A stretch of DNA of 64,000 nt from positions 1,178,001 through 1,242,000 of the forward strand of contig JAUDYN010000003.1 of assembly GCA_030407005.1 (NCBI GenBank), given 5' to 3'. Both the position numbers and the translations under genes were made by a program. Below the pieces are notes generated by a model. That model saw only the letters and a program-made list of their open reading frames with translations, ran no database searches and had not been told where the DNA came from. Of this stretch, positions 1 through 11,085 are shown piece by piece. The DNA is from Desarmillaria ectypa (Eukaryota; Basidiomycota; Agaricomycetes; Agaricales; Physalacriaceae). The first letter of the stretch is position 1, and every line of letters begins with the position of its first letter.

Positions 1-2585
1 CTCTTCCTTGACCGTCCGTTAACCGACCGTCGTCGAGAACCTGCAGGAAAAGGGTGACAAATTCCCTGCAAGCCTTTTCTACTTCGTCGATCAAGACGAT
101 GCTGAAAGGCTTCCTACGAATGTATTCCGTCAATTGGCCTCCAGCGTCATGACCAACGTATCCTGAAAGAATGGATTAGGGGCCTTGCATATCAATGATT
201 AACAATTCGATACTTACCAGGTGGTGCACCGATCAAGCGCGCAATGGAGTGCTTCTCAGAGTACTCCGAACCATCGATACGAATCATTGCATCAGCGGAG
301 TCAAAGAGAAGTGTGGCGAGCTATGGATGATCAGTCAGTCAAAATAGATAAATGATATTAAACGATGCTTACGGTTTTAGCCATAAGCGTTTTCCCGGTG
401 CCCGACGGTCCCGCCATCAAGAAGCTAGCGATCGGGCGCGACGGATTTGATAATCCACTGCGAGAAAGTCGAATGGCGTTTGCCACAGCCTTAACGGCCT
501 CCGCCTGACCAACAACACTCTCTGCCAATATCCTCTCCATCCTTAGAAGCTTCTCCCGCTCTGAAGACATGAGCCTTGTCACTGGGATTGAAGTCCAGCG
601 AGCAACGATCTCCGCGATGTGTTCCGACGTGACGGTGTCTGATCCTCCGCCTTCGGCGGTGGCGTCTTCTGCAGCTTTCTTGTCCTCGAGCTGCTTCAAG
701 CGCGCCACCAGATCAGGTAACGCATAGTACTTCAAGTCAGAAGCAGTGGCGAGATCGTATCTGAAAATAAGAGTCAGCTTGAAAATCTCACGTATCTAGA
801 AGGGAAACTACAAACCTTCGTTCTGCCTCCTCCGCTTTCGCTTTCAATTCATCAATCTTGCGCCTGACAACGTTGATTTCATCGCCTCTCTTCTTCTCAG
901 TCTCGTAAGCCGCTTTCAAAGGCTTTAGCTCATCCTCAACAGTCGCGATGGCCTTTCGCGCAAGGACGAGACGCTCTTTGCTAGCCGCATCCTTCTCTCG
1001 CTCCAATGCATGAATCTCGACCTGGAGTTCGAGTAAGCGACGCTGGAGCTTGTCAATCTCCTCGGGCTCAGTCTCCCGCGTAACGCGTACACTAAAGAAA
1101 AAAGCAGTTAGACCGAAGACATACTGTTGAAATTCTTTCTACATACCTAGCGCATGCTTCGTCTACAAGATCAATGGCAGAATCGGGTAACCGTCTGGAT
1201 GTCAGATAACGGTGCGCCAACGTCGCTGCGGAAATCAAAGCAGGGTCCAAAATCCTGACACCGTGATGGACCTCATACTTTTCCCGGATACCACGAAGAA
1301 TGCTGATCGTCTCTGATACCGTGGGCTCGTTTATGATGACTTGAGCGAATCGTCGTTCCAAAGCTGCGTCCGTCTCGATGTATTTCCGGTACTCGGCAAG
1401 GGTAGTAGCACCGATACACCTGAGTTTGCCGCGAGCGAGTAGAGGTTTGAAGAGGTTGCCGGCATCCATACCGCCACCTTCTGCTCCTCTGCCAGCCATA
1501 ATCAGATGCAACTCGTCGATGAAAAGGATGACTCCGGTGCCTCCGTTTTCGGCAGCTTTGTCGACCTCATCCAAGACTGCCTTGATACGCTCTTCGTACT
1601 CTCCCTTGTACTTGGCACCCGCCATGAGGGCACCCATGTCGAGAGAGAAGAGGCGACAGAAGAGACTGGCGGGGACATCGCGTTTGACGATTCGTTGAGC
1701 GAGGCCTTCAGCAATGGATGTTTTGCCGACACCGGGTTCACCGATGAGAACCGGGTTATTCTTGGTCCTGATAGGCAGATTAGTTACTGAATGCGAACGA
1801 GAAACAAAGCTGGTCCGTCTTACCTTCGACATAGAATGCGAATCGCCCGCCGAATCTCGTTGTCACGGCCAATGACAGGATCAATCTTGCCCTCTTAAAC
1901 AAAATGGTCAATATATGTGCGCACACCACCAAAATTGGCATCCGTACCCTCTGCCAAGGCAGTCAAGTCTACGGCATACTTGTGCAGAGCATCAAAACCT
2001 GCTTCAGCATTCTTGGATTCGACTCGACGGTTGCCGCGGATTTGTTGAATGGCGGTCTTGAGAGTGGCTTCTGTGAGGCCAGCCTCTCTGATAACGGGAG
2101 CAATGGAAGGGTCTTTCAGAAGGGCGAGAAGAAGGTGATCTTGAGCAATGTAGGAATCGTTCATCGTCTTCTGAAGGCTCTGTGCTTCCCGCAGGACCTT
2201 GAGAGAGGCGGAGCTGAGGGATGTCTCATCTGGTGGAGGACTCTGTGTAGGTAGTCGAACTATGATCTTCTTCAGAGCGCGCTTAACTATCGCCTGGAAG
2301 AAACGCCATCAGTTCGTCGCCTTGCATCCGAGAAATGGCAAATACATACTGCATCACCTCCAGCCTTTTCAATCACAGAGGCAAATAAAGGTGTTCCCCC
2401 GCCTTCTTCATTGAGAAGGACAAATGCGATGTGAGCCGGTGCAACTACGAAGAAAAATTGAGCCTTCACAAGCGGTATTGAATGAACAGAAGCGTACCCT
2501 GAGCATTTGCAGAATCTTTGGCCAACTGTATCGCAGTGGTCAGGGTTTCATTTGTCTTGTCGGTAAGATCAAAGTTGCTCGTCAT
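1..2585 (-). CDS. HSP104: Hsp104/ClpB disaggregase (5' part, C-terminus off window)
   Basis: AAA+ hexameric chaperone that threads aggregated proteins in the cytosol and nucleus, working with Hsp70. The ATG at 2585 opens a typical Hsp104 N-terminus ([19 protein letters not shown]). In order come the Clp N domain, NBD1 with Walker A GEPGVGKT (about 1730) and Walker B LFIDELH (about 1510), a charged coiled-coil middle domain (about 750-1080), and NBD2 with Walker A GPSGTGKT (about 410) and Walker B VLIDEVEK (about 90). Several introns of about 50 nt split it. The window edge cuts the gene just after NBD2 Walker B, so sensor 2 and the C-terminal tail are not visible. The middle domain and the N-terminus MTSNF favour cytosolic Hsp104 over mitochondrial Hsp78. 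I see no mitochondrial presequence. Confidence 0.95.
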
Positions 2586-2670
2586 GATGAAGAAAAGGGT
2601 ATAAACAATGAAGAGAATTGCTGGTCGGGTCGAGGTCTTTTTAAATTCAGACAGTCATTTACCAACCGTA

Positions 2671-2724
2671 TATTCTGGACGATTCGATAAAGTTCGACGA
2701 TTGTCGAACTTTCTAGGACATTCC
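2671..2724 (-). promoter_or_regulatory. heat-shock-element-like cluster of HSP104
   Basis: About 90-140 bp upstream of the HSP104 start lie repeated, inverted TTC/GAA blocks at 5 bp spacing. TTCTGGACGATTC is at 2673-2685, a perfect 7-bp inverted repeat GTTCGAC-4-GTCGAAC is at 2692-2709, and TTTCTAGGACATTCC is at 2710-2724. Hsf1 trimers bind arrays of nGAAn units in alternating orientation, and Hsp104 is a classic Hsf1 target. Some units are one base off consensus (GGA or GAC for GAA). A CRE-like palindrome TGACGTCA follows at 2742-2749. Confidence 0.6.
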
Positions 2725-3122
2725 GGCCTATGACAGCTTAGTGACGTCATATATATACCTATATAGGTCCACCTGTGACTGGTCGAGTTACTCGTATTTA
2801 CCTGGACTTCTACTGGTTACTGGTCCTTCTATGTGCTTTCCAGTCAATTCCAGCATTTTCTAATATAATGCTACTTCAGGAGTACAGCCCGGAATATACT
2901 CGGTGATCCGAGAGCGACCACAGATCCTTTGGAAACACTGCAGCAAGTAGTTACCTGATTGTCACCCTAGATCTTCAGCAACGGGCGGCTGAAACATGTC
3001 CAAGGATGGTGACGCCTGATTATCACCCCAATATCAAGACGTAAGTAAGTCCCTCATCGTGGGCGCTATACAACAAGAAACAATACGCGAACGTTCCGCC
3101 GCTTTACATACCACATTAGAAC
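2725..3122. other. intergenic region upstream of HSP104
   Basis: No supportable gene. Besides the CRE-like TGACGTCA and an AT-rich run near 2750-2765, it holds two related 16-mers, CTGATTGTCACCCTAG near 2957 and CTGATTATCACCCCAA near 3016. These could be promoter elements of HSP104 or chance. Confidence 0.4.
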
Positions 3123-4840
3123 CTAATGCTCCTCTACCTTTACCCAAGCATCCGCCCTGACCCTTCTCGTATTCAATTCCTCGAGCTATAGATGGGAAAG
3201 TAAGACAACTCCTTGCATAAACAAAATTAAAGACACCCTCACCTCCTCCAGAATACCGATTTGCTTCAAATGATCCTCGTAGTGATCAGAAATGGCTCGA
3301 AGCAAACGATGGAGACGTATATCCGAATCTTGTACAGTCGCACCATTTGCGCGCCGAGCTTTGCTGCCTTTACACCATTCCAGGACATCAATATGAGCTC
3401 CACAGTTGCAGTCCCATGTAAAAGTTCCCGGAGGCGGTAATGTCGGTGGTGTGGCTAACCATGGGGGTATGCTGCGACCGATCGAGTGACGCAAATCTGA
3501 TTTCCATTCGTCCTCTGCATCGGAAGCTGCAGACGTAGAAGCCTGCGACATATCGTCATCGTAATGATATACTGGCAAAATTTCAGGAAGCATCTGTTCG
3601 GGTTCCCCGATTTTCGAGGTATTCTAATGCAGTTAAGCACAAAGTGTATTCTTCTTCAGTTGAAGACTTACCGAATTCTTTCTTTTGATCTTCTCTTCCT
3701 TCTCATACTGCAAAGCGTGGTTTAACTTTCTCTGCCACTCTTCCTTCGTCTTTCCATTTGTCCAATACTTATTGAAGTTGATATCAAAGTGGAAGAGAGC
3801 CGTGTCAGAAACTTCATTACCGACCCTGGGACGTCTCCCATTCCATCGTTTCATATGTGCTATCTCGCTGCAAAATCGACAGAGAGCCCGAACGCTCAGG
3901 GAGCGTTTGTCGGCTCGCCGATGCAAATGCTCTGCTAGCAGCCACCTCGCGTCTTTGGCTAGAACAGCCCGGGCTTCTGCCTTAGACAAGTGACGCGCGC
4001 GCCGACGACGCCTGAGCTTTCCTCGGTTTCTCTCATCGTCCATTTCTACGTCGACTTCTGTTTCAGAATCGTCACTATCATAGAGGATACGCCTTTCAGA
4101 GCTGTCGTGGCGCTGACGGATGCATTTTATCAGCCAGTCGATGGTGTTATCAGCAACAGAAAGTCCTCTGGTTTTCACAAATTCGTCAACCATCGCCAAC
4201 AGGCGGTACCGCTCGAGATATCTGTGACTGCGTCGATAGGTGTGCACGTCAAGAGAGGTAATCTTGTAATGTCTCCCCTCCGAGGACAAAAAGAGCAAGC
4301 TAGTGGAATCAAGGTTGGCTATACACCAAAGGGGGTAAGTAAAAGAAACAATAGGTTGGGAATGGTTCACCGTACATGTCAGAAACCTAGCAGTCAGTTT
4401 CTTGTTGCATAATAACCATATAGTGACTCTTGATCCCTCCCCCGGTATGTCTCCATAAAGTGTCCGAAGAGTGAGACCCGAATATGACCTCAGTTTGTTT
4501 GTATCGACGTCCCTTTCTTGCAACTCACGCTCGAGCTGTTCGTATCCACGAGTAGATAGCCAACGTAAATCTTCGATTAACAAGCGCCCGATAAACTGCA
4601 CATTGTCAGCAAAACCATCCACAAATTCCGTCTCATTCAAGCTGTTGAAGTTAGACTGAGCCTAGAAGCACAAGCTTGATAGATTGTCACAGACCCAGTT
4701 CCTCGTCGTCCGGGCAGAAACATCCTGACGGACGACAGAGACAGAGACAACCTTCCTTTGCTGGGAAAATCGATATCCAATGAATTTTCTGGCAGCGGGC
4801 CAAAGGGCTGTGATATTAGCTCGCGTAGACTGAATGGCAT
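3123..4840 (-). CDS. protein of unknown function with basic and Cys-containing C-terminal half
   Basis: I do not recognise this family. The ATG at 4840 (MPFSLRELISQPFGPLPEN) is joined by a 53-nt intron (4694-4642, branch CTAAC) to a long exon. A second intron (3671-3624, GTAAGT...TTAG) leads to the last large exon, and a third leads to a terminal exon ending LEELNTRRVRADAW...EEH at 3123. The middle carries an acidic stretch (DSDDSETEVDVEMDDE) followed by an arginine cluster (RRRRRARH), possibly a nuclear localisation signal. The C-terminal part has WDCNCGAHIDVLEWC, whose cysteines and His could bind metal. Total length is about 500 residues. A further 57-nt intron-like segment at about 4389-4333 has no stop and keeps the frame. 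Nothing suggests an enzyme. Confidence 0.75.
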
Positions 4841-4906
4841 GTTGGTTGCAAGATAAAGAGAAGCGCTGCAGCCGTATTAGGCAACACTCTCCTTCATCCC
4901 GCCATC
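4841..4906. promoter_or_regulatory. 66-bp divergent promoter
   Basis: Only 66 bp separate the ATG of the unknown minus-strand gene from that of NDUFS6. Both 5' leaders and core promoters must lie within this gap or overlap the opposite gene. Confidence 0.6.
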
Positions 4907-5564
4907 ATGCTTAGCCGTCGACTGCTCCAAGGCAAACAGTCTTCTTTTCTCTCGACCATTGCAAAAGCTCTAGCCCGGTCAAACTCGACTGCTACTACCC
5001 CAGCTCCTATTGCAACTTCCAACCCTCTCGCTGCCCAAGCACCCAACTACCCCACGACATGGTCAGCCAACCAGCGTCCTCGCCCACTCGGACAGTCAAA
5101 CCCTCGCTTCGAGCAGACTGCCATGGAGACCCAACCAGCTCCGTTGAGCGCCATGCAACTCATCGCTGAAGAGCCCATACGCCTAGTGGACGGCAGGAAG
5201 GCCGTCTGCGACGGAGGTGCCTCTCCACTTCTTTCCGACGTGTTTCATTCTTCTTACTTACCATACTGCAAACTTGTTTTTCTAGGTAACGGACCATTGG
5301 GACATCCGAAGATATACATCAATTTGGTGAGTTACTATGGCCGGCTGTGAAAATTGGATGAACTAAACAGTGGATATAGGACCAAGCCGGGCCTCGTTCA
5401 TGCGGGTTCGTAACTTCTTCCACTGACAGTCCTTCGTTCCTAATTGTTTCCTTCATTATTCCCATGTATACAGTTACTGGTGAGTCCGCTGCGACGAATG
5501 TATCATCTGTACTCATACCCCGAATAGCGGTCTACGTTTCCAGCAAAATCACCATGCACATTGA
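4907..5564 (+). CDS. NDUFS6: NADH:ubiquinone oxidoreductase 13-kDa zinc subunit (complex I)
   Basis: Peripheral-arm subunit of mitochondrial complex I that binds Zn and is needed for late N-module assembly. The N-terminus is a basic, Ser/Arg-rich mitochondrial presequence (MLSRRLLQGKQSSFLSTIAK). The conserved core reads RLVDGRKAVCDGG, GPLGHPKIYINLDQAGPRSC and GYCGLRFQQNHH. The zinc ligands expected for the family (C, H and the CxxC pair) are all present. Five exons fit: 4907-5216, 5286-5326, 5380-5405, 5474-5479 and 5528-5564. Together they make 420 nt, or 139 residues. The fourth exon is only six bases (TTACTG) and supplies the middle of the CGYC motif. Translation without it loses the conserved C-terminus. 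Confidence 0.93.
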
Positions 5565-6194
5565 TAGAATGTCAAGGACCCTGCCGAGTAGCATACGGCG
5601 TTTTGTACATGGCGGTAATGAATTAAATGGAGAAAACGTATGCTTGTGGAAACACATCAATACACCCTGCACTGCTGTATGACAGGACTCAAGCGGTCTG
5701 TTGTGGACGTGTGAACGAACGTCCAATGTCAATCATTTGCGTATCTTCCAACCTATTCCTTTTCATTGATCCCTCCGTTCAAGTGCTGGTTTGCCAAATT
5801 TCTATGATTAGCAACTCCCAGTATGTATGGGTACAGGCCGGGCATGCGTAAAAATACATGTAGTTTGTCTACTAATAGCTCCGGCTGGTGTGTGGCAGAC
5901 TAGCAAAAGGTAAGTATGATAATGAAAGAGAACTAGAGGTGCAGCGGAGTGAGACTAAAAAAAAAACTGATGCATATGCCTGGGTAACACCTCCCGGGGC
6001 CCGGCTGGCAAACGAATGTGGTGTGATGAGTATTGCGGAGACGAGAGAGAGCAGAGTGCAGTAGTGATAGACGATGCAGCGGATGAGAGAGGACCAAAAG
6101 AGATAAACACAGAGGAAGATCAAAAATAGGATAACGAAAACGGAAAATAGATAACCAAACGAATGTGGGCCGCCAACCGGCGGAGTTGTGAGGC
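5565..6194. other. convergent intergenic region
   Basis: Space between the ends of NDUFS6 and the Crk1-like kinase. Open frames here on both strands are low-complexity or lack family resemblance. It probably holds both 3' UTRs. An A-run occurs near 5958. Confidence 0.5.
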
Positions 6195-9100
6195 TCAACC
6201 TCCATCTTCTGAAGGCGTCGTGAAAGACATTGGAGAAAGTGGTGGATAATCGTATCCTCCTCCAGCAACTGCATCGAGTTCGGAGAAGGGTGGGAGGGAA
6301 GTAGGGGAGGAGGAAGATAATCGATCTTCCATTGAGCCGTCAAGAGGTGGAGGGTGAGGAGGGGGAAGTATTGGGGGCTGAGTGAAGTCACCAGAAACAA
6401 TATCATCAGGCTCTAGTCCTCCCTCATCCCATTTGTAACTCACCACTTGGAATATCGGGTTAATTTCGGACTTGTTTAAATGCCCGGGACTCGGCGTGTG
6501 CCCGTGCAGCTGGCCCGAATATTCGTAAGAGTTGTACGGCTTATTTTGTATGGGATGAGTAGGCCGGGGCATACTGATGAAAGGAGGGGCTTGTCCACGC
6601 CGCGATGACAAATTCTCGTTGTGTGAAGGGACTTGCATCCAAGCGGGGGATGGCGGTAATGACGGGGATAGTGAAGGTGACAATGATATTTGCATTGGAG
6701 GTGGAGTATCGGTATTGACTGTCGCGCGCGCCCGGAAATCATTGGCTAGCTGTCCATCCAAGGAGAATGAGTTCGACGACCGCGCCGATGATGCAAAGTC
6801 GTCGAAGGATGTTCGCAATGAAGACGTGGATGTCATCCGGTTTAATCCAAATATGCTTGGCCTATTTCGCATTCTTGATGACGGTCCGGGATCACTATCC
6901 ACCGTAGTATATGAAATGGATGAATTCCGGCCACTGTGAACGTCTGATGAAGATATCGAATGGTCGTCATCTAGGTCTCGCCTCCGAATCTTGGTCAAGC
7001 GTTCGTTTTCCACTCTACGCCAGTCACCTGAACCACTCGCTACAGGCTGCTCAACGACCTGAGTCGCGAACCTGCCTGATGCAGCATTCACTGTGATTGA
7101 AGGTGTTGTACCATTACCGTGGATAGTAACCTGCCTTATCGGGCCCGTTGCAGCCTGCTTCCCCTTCTCTTCAAAGTCGAGGCGCTGCTGAGAACCCGCC
7201 AGCCATTCGATATCATCCTTACCCGTGGTCTTCTGCACAATTTGGTTACGTTTCTGCATGACAGCTCTCGCTTGGTCACGCTGCATCTTCTCTGCAAGCG
7301 CGCGACGCTGTTTCTCGGCTTCTCGCTGTAACCGCTCTGCCTCCTTTTTGTTATTCTTCTTCATATCCGCGATGCGAGCGTTGTCACGCGTTGGTGATGG
7401 TTCTCGCAATGACCTGCCATCTGAACTAGAAGATTGTTGCCGCTTGAGCGAAGGTGTCGAGGTGGATGCGCTGAGCTGCGCCGGTGGGTTTTCGTGAAGC
7501 GGGGGTAAGGCATGATGCTTATCACCACCAAAGAGACTCCACTTGGTGTGTTTTCTACCAAAGCCAAGACCGAAAGGCTTGGGCAACTTGTGACCCGGTT
7601 GCGTAGCGCCGTTCGTGGGGAACTCTGGCGCAATAGGAGAAGAGCCACTGACGTCCATAGGCTGGCCGTTACTCATGGGGTCATCTGTTATCTCTGCACT
7701 AGGAGTGATATCCATTGGGTAGTCCTTGTCGACAGAAGACGCAGGCGCCCAAGAAGTGGAAATATGACTTCTAGTTTCTTCCTGAATGAGACCCGAAGAG
7801 TGCGGGGAAGGACTATGGTGCATGTGGACATCGGTATTTGATGAGTTGTGGGAGAGGGGGGCGGGAGCGTACAGAGGGACGCGATGCGAGGTGGATGCAG
7901 AAGGTATTGACGGGACAGGCTGAAGATGAGGGGCTGAATAAGGATGAGAAGTAGAAGCAGATCGTGACGGTGACGACGAAACTCCATTTCGTTGAGGAAT
8001 GGGGTCGCTTGGTATCGAAGTACATACAGAAATGCCTGGAGGAAGGGGAATATTATTACGAGGAGTCGTCTCCTGGAGGTAGCGGTGGTGAAGGCATTGC
8101 CGACTAGTTAACCGGGCGTCAGGGTCGTACCGGAGAAGGTCGCGAATACAATGGATCAATGACGAAGGTACTGTACGCTCGAAAAGAGTGTGAATGTCTT
8201 TGGGTACAGTCTGGGATGATTGATTACTATCAGCGACGCGGTCAATCGAAGCAATGATAGACATACCTTGGGAAATTTGAACCCTACGTCTTTCGCCATT
8301 TTAATCCCTTTGGGCCATGCACCTCCGCCCATCGGACTGTGGGAGGGATCGAGCCCATATTCATCACTGGGATCGCCAAGGATTTCACATATCCGTGCCA
8401 CCTGGTCTACCTGATCCTGTCCAGGAAACAAGGGCCGAAGGTTAATGAGTTCGGCCATGATAGTCCCAAGCGCCCACATGTCAACGGGATTTGAATAGTC
8501 TCGGCTAAGCAGAAGGACTTCGGGTGCGCGATACCATCGCGTGGAGACATATTCGGTATACGGAGGCTTAGACTTGGTTTCCCTGGCAAGTCCAAAATCG
8601 GCAAGTTTGATGATAGCCACAACGTCCTTTTCGGGAGGAGCGTTTGGGGGAGCAACCGGTGACAGAGAGGTGTAATCGAAGAGACCAGTGGTAGTGACGA
8701 GGACATTCTCTGGCTTCATGTCTCTGTGAAAATAACCAGAGGCATGTATGTGGTCCAAGCCAGAGACAATCTGACGGAAAATGGAAGAGACGAGGCCGCC
8801 AGCAAGAGCCCTGCCTTTGCGGGCTTTGATGAGATGATAAAGATTGCCTTCCATGGACTCGAATATGAAATAGAGCTCCTTGGTAGCAGGGAGAAGGAAG
8901 AAATCGTACAAGGGAATGATATTGGGATGAAACGGTATTGCTCGGAGCGACTAGCGGAGGCTTAGCTGGAAACAAGATCGATAGCAAAGACAACGCACCT
9001 CAAGTTCTTTGAGTTTCCTACACTCGTCCCAGCCTCCCTCCCATCTTCGCTTCATTCGCTTTACTGCTACCAGACGCTTACCAACCCAATCTGCGCGCGC

Positions 9101-9460
9101 GCCAGCCCCACATTGCATAGGCGAAAGTGGGGTATTGGGAGGGAGGGTGCCGTGCCAATCGCAGAGCCATACGGTACCGAAAGAGCCATCACCAAGGACC
9201 TTGAGAGGCGTATACGAGCGTGTTGAGCCTATTACACCATTTAGACCTGAGAATAAGAGAAAAAGACGGGGAAACTGACTGCTTTGGGAGGAGCCGACGA
9301 CAAGCTTGTTATTTTGGATATGGACTGAAGGTATGCCAACAACGTTGATAGGACTCTTTGGGGCTTGCTGCTGCTGCTGCTGGGCGCGCTGATGATTGGT
9401 TGGCAGAGAGACATAATGGGTAGCGACAGCGTTCTGGGTACTGGGGGAAGGAGCAAACAT
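6195..9460 (-). CDS. crk1: Crk1/Ime2/MAK-type protein kinase
   Basis: Serine/threonine kinase of the RCK family (yeast Ime2, Ustilago Crk1, animal MAK/ICK), which in fungi acts in morphogenesis and meiosis. Kinase landmarks in order are the Gly loop LGDGSFGTVW, VAVKRMK, HRDMKPENVL, DFGLA, an activation loop with the TEY dual-phosphorylation motif (PPYTEYVSTRWYRAPE) and CMGC-type downstream elements. The kinase domain ends in the last exon (about 8250). A long Pro/Ser-rich, poorly conserved tail of nearly 700 residues follows. The chosen start is the ATG at 9460 (MFAPSPSTQN). The upstream open frame to 9661 lacks an ATG at its head. A Q6 run lies before the kinase. The kinase has proline-rich inserts in the N-lobe and between the catalytic loop and DFG. 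Confidence 0.9.
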
Positions 9461-9793
9461 GTCAAGGGGAGCATTGCCAGGGAAAAAGCAGGCAGTGCGA
9501 GTTATTGGACGAAGGACATGGGAGTTGGAGGGAGAGACGGAAGGGAGCTTCACAGAAGGCGAAGGAAGCGCAGAAGCAACAGTGAATCGAAACTGAACCC
9601 GAATCTGCTCGGCCCAATCTGGAAATCTGGCGAATCTGTCTAACGGACTTCTAACGGTCACCGGTCACCAACAGTCACTTCGGCCCCAAATCGGCCGTAC
9701 CGCCGCAATTGAAAATTCTTCTATTTCATAAAAAAAAACAAATTGCCGAACAAAAAATAACAAGAAAATAACATAACATGTTCTAGGTTGCCG
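9461..9793. other. intergenic region upstream of the Crk1-like gene
   Basis: Upstream leader and promoter of the kinase plus the 3' UTR of PRPP synthetase. An A/T-rich stretch near 9725-9780 lies just past the PRPP synthetase stop and may carry its polyadenylation signals. No gene is seen. Confidence 0.5.
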
Positions 9794-11085
9794 CTAGTAC
9801 GGAACTTCGTGAAATAGCTTTGACACGCTCTCTCCGTAGTGACTCCGTCGGATGACCTCCCCCAGCACTACTCCAATGTCAATGACCTCAATTTTAGGAC
9901 ATTTTCGCAGGTTCTCTTCCTGAGGCAGAGTGTTCGTCACAATGAGTTTCTCCAGCGTGCTTTCTTCTATAGATTTTAGTGCGTTCCCGCTCAGGATGCC
10001 GTGAGTTACAAACGCATAGGCTTTCTCCACGCCTGCTTCTGCGAGGTGTTTGGCTGCGAGACACAGCGTACCGCAGGTGTCAGCCATATCATCGACAAGG
10101 ATTCCAACCTTGCCTTTAACATGGCCTACGAGGACCATCCGAGACACCTCATTTGCTTTCTTGCGCTCCTTGTGAAATAATGCAAAGTCAACTCCTAGCC
10201 GATCAGCTATCGATGTTGCCCTGGATCAATTGAGTGAATCTCATTCTATCCAACAGATGGAACGACTCACCTCTTAGCACCGCCCGCATCAGGTGAGACT
10301 ATAACGACATTTTTCAGATCAAAATGTGTCCGGATGTACAGAATTGCAGAAGGTTCTGCGTACAGCTTTCAATTTGCGTAAACGTCTGCTCGTTCGAAAT
10401 GAAGTATGCTATGCAAACTCACACTGACAACGGTGATAATCATCGTCAGCTGGTCACGCAGTTGCAACGATTGACTTACTTGTCAACTGGCACATCGAAG
10501 AATCCTTGGATCTGGGAGGCATGCAAATCCATGGTCTGAACTTATGCATCAGGATTGCTAACCAGCGCTTCCACAAAATTCCTTACAATAACATGGTCGC
10601 ATCCCGCACGCTGTATCATATTTGCCACCAGCTTAGCCGTTATAGGCGCCCGACTCTTATCCTTTTTATCCTGTCGTGCATAAGGAAACAGGGGGAGCAC
10701 GGCCGTAATTCTCTTTGCACTCGCAATTTTGCAGGCATGAATCATTATGCACAGCTCCATGAGTGCCGTATTGACCGCACCACATCCGGTATTGATAATG
10801 TAGACGTCGTTCTCTCGCACAGATTCAGCGATGCGAACATTGGTTTCTCCAATCCCACTGCGTGTGACCTCGGCTTTTGATAGTGGGAGGCCTATTCTAA
10901 GCGGACCATTAATTCTTGCTGTTTTACGATAAACATCGTATACTGGCCACGAACCGACGAGCGATAATCTCTGCTAGTTCCGGATGGCTAGTCCCTGGAG
11001 AAGAGCTCGGTTAAACACTAGCCACTTCCGACCCTTTAGATATGTACATACCAGAGAAAATTTTTATTCCACTTCCGTTTAGCAT
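9794..11085 (-). CDS. PRS: ribose-phosphate pyrophosphokinase (PRPP synthetase)
   Basis: Makes 5-phosphoribosyl-1-pyrophosphate from ribose 5-phosphate and ATP, for nucleotide, His and Trp synthesis in the cytosol. The ATG at 11085 starts [12 protein letters not shown]. Splicing then gives [24 protein letters not shown], and the exon with [19 protein letters not shown] and [20 protein letters not shown]. The last exon carries the PRPP-binding loop [15 protein letters not shown] and THGILSG, ending [13 protein letters not shown]. These match fungal PRS subunits. Several introns interrupt the middle, and the region around 10150-10540 needs careful splicing. Which of the yeast PRS2/3/4-like paralogues it represents cannot be told here. 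Confidence 0.93.

Noticed and set aside
5480..5682. Alternative acceptor in the last NDUFS6 intron, CAG at 5541-5543
   Set aside because: It gives an unrelated tail. The acceptor at 5526-5527 restores the conserved CGLRFQQNHHAH end.
9458..9661. 67-residue N-terminal extension of the Crk1-like kinase
   Set aside because: No ATG at the head of the frame; MFAPSPSTQN at 9460 is the first good start. It is probably 5' leader.
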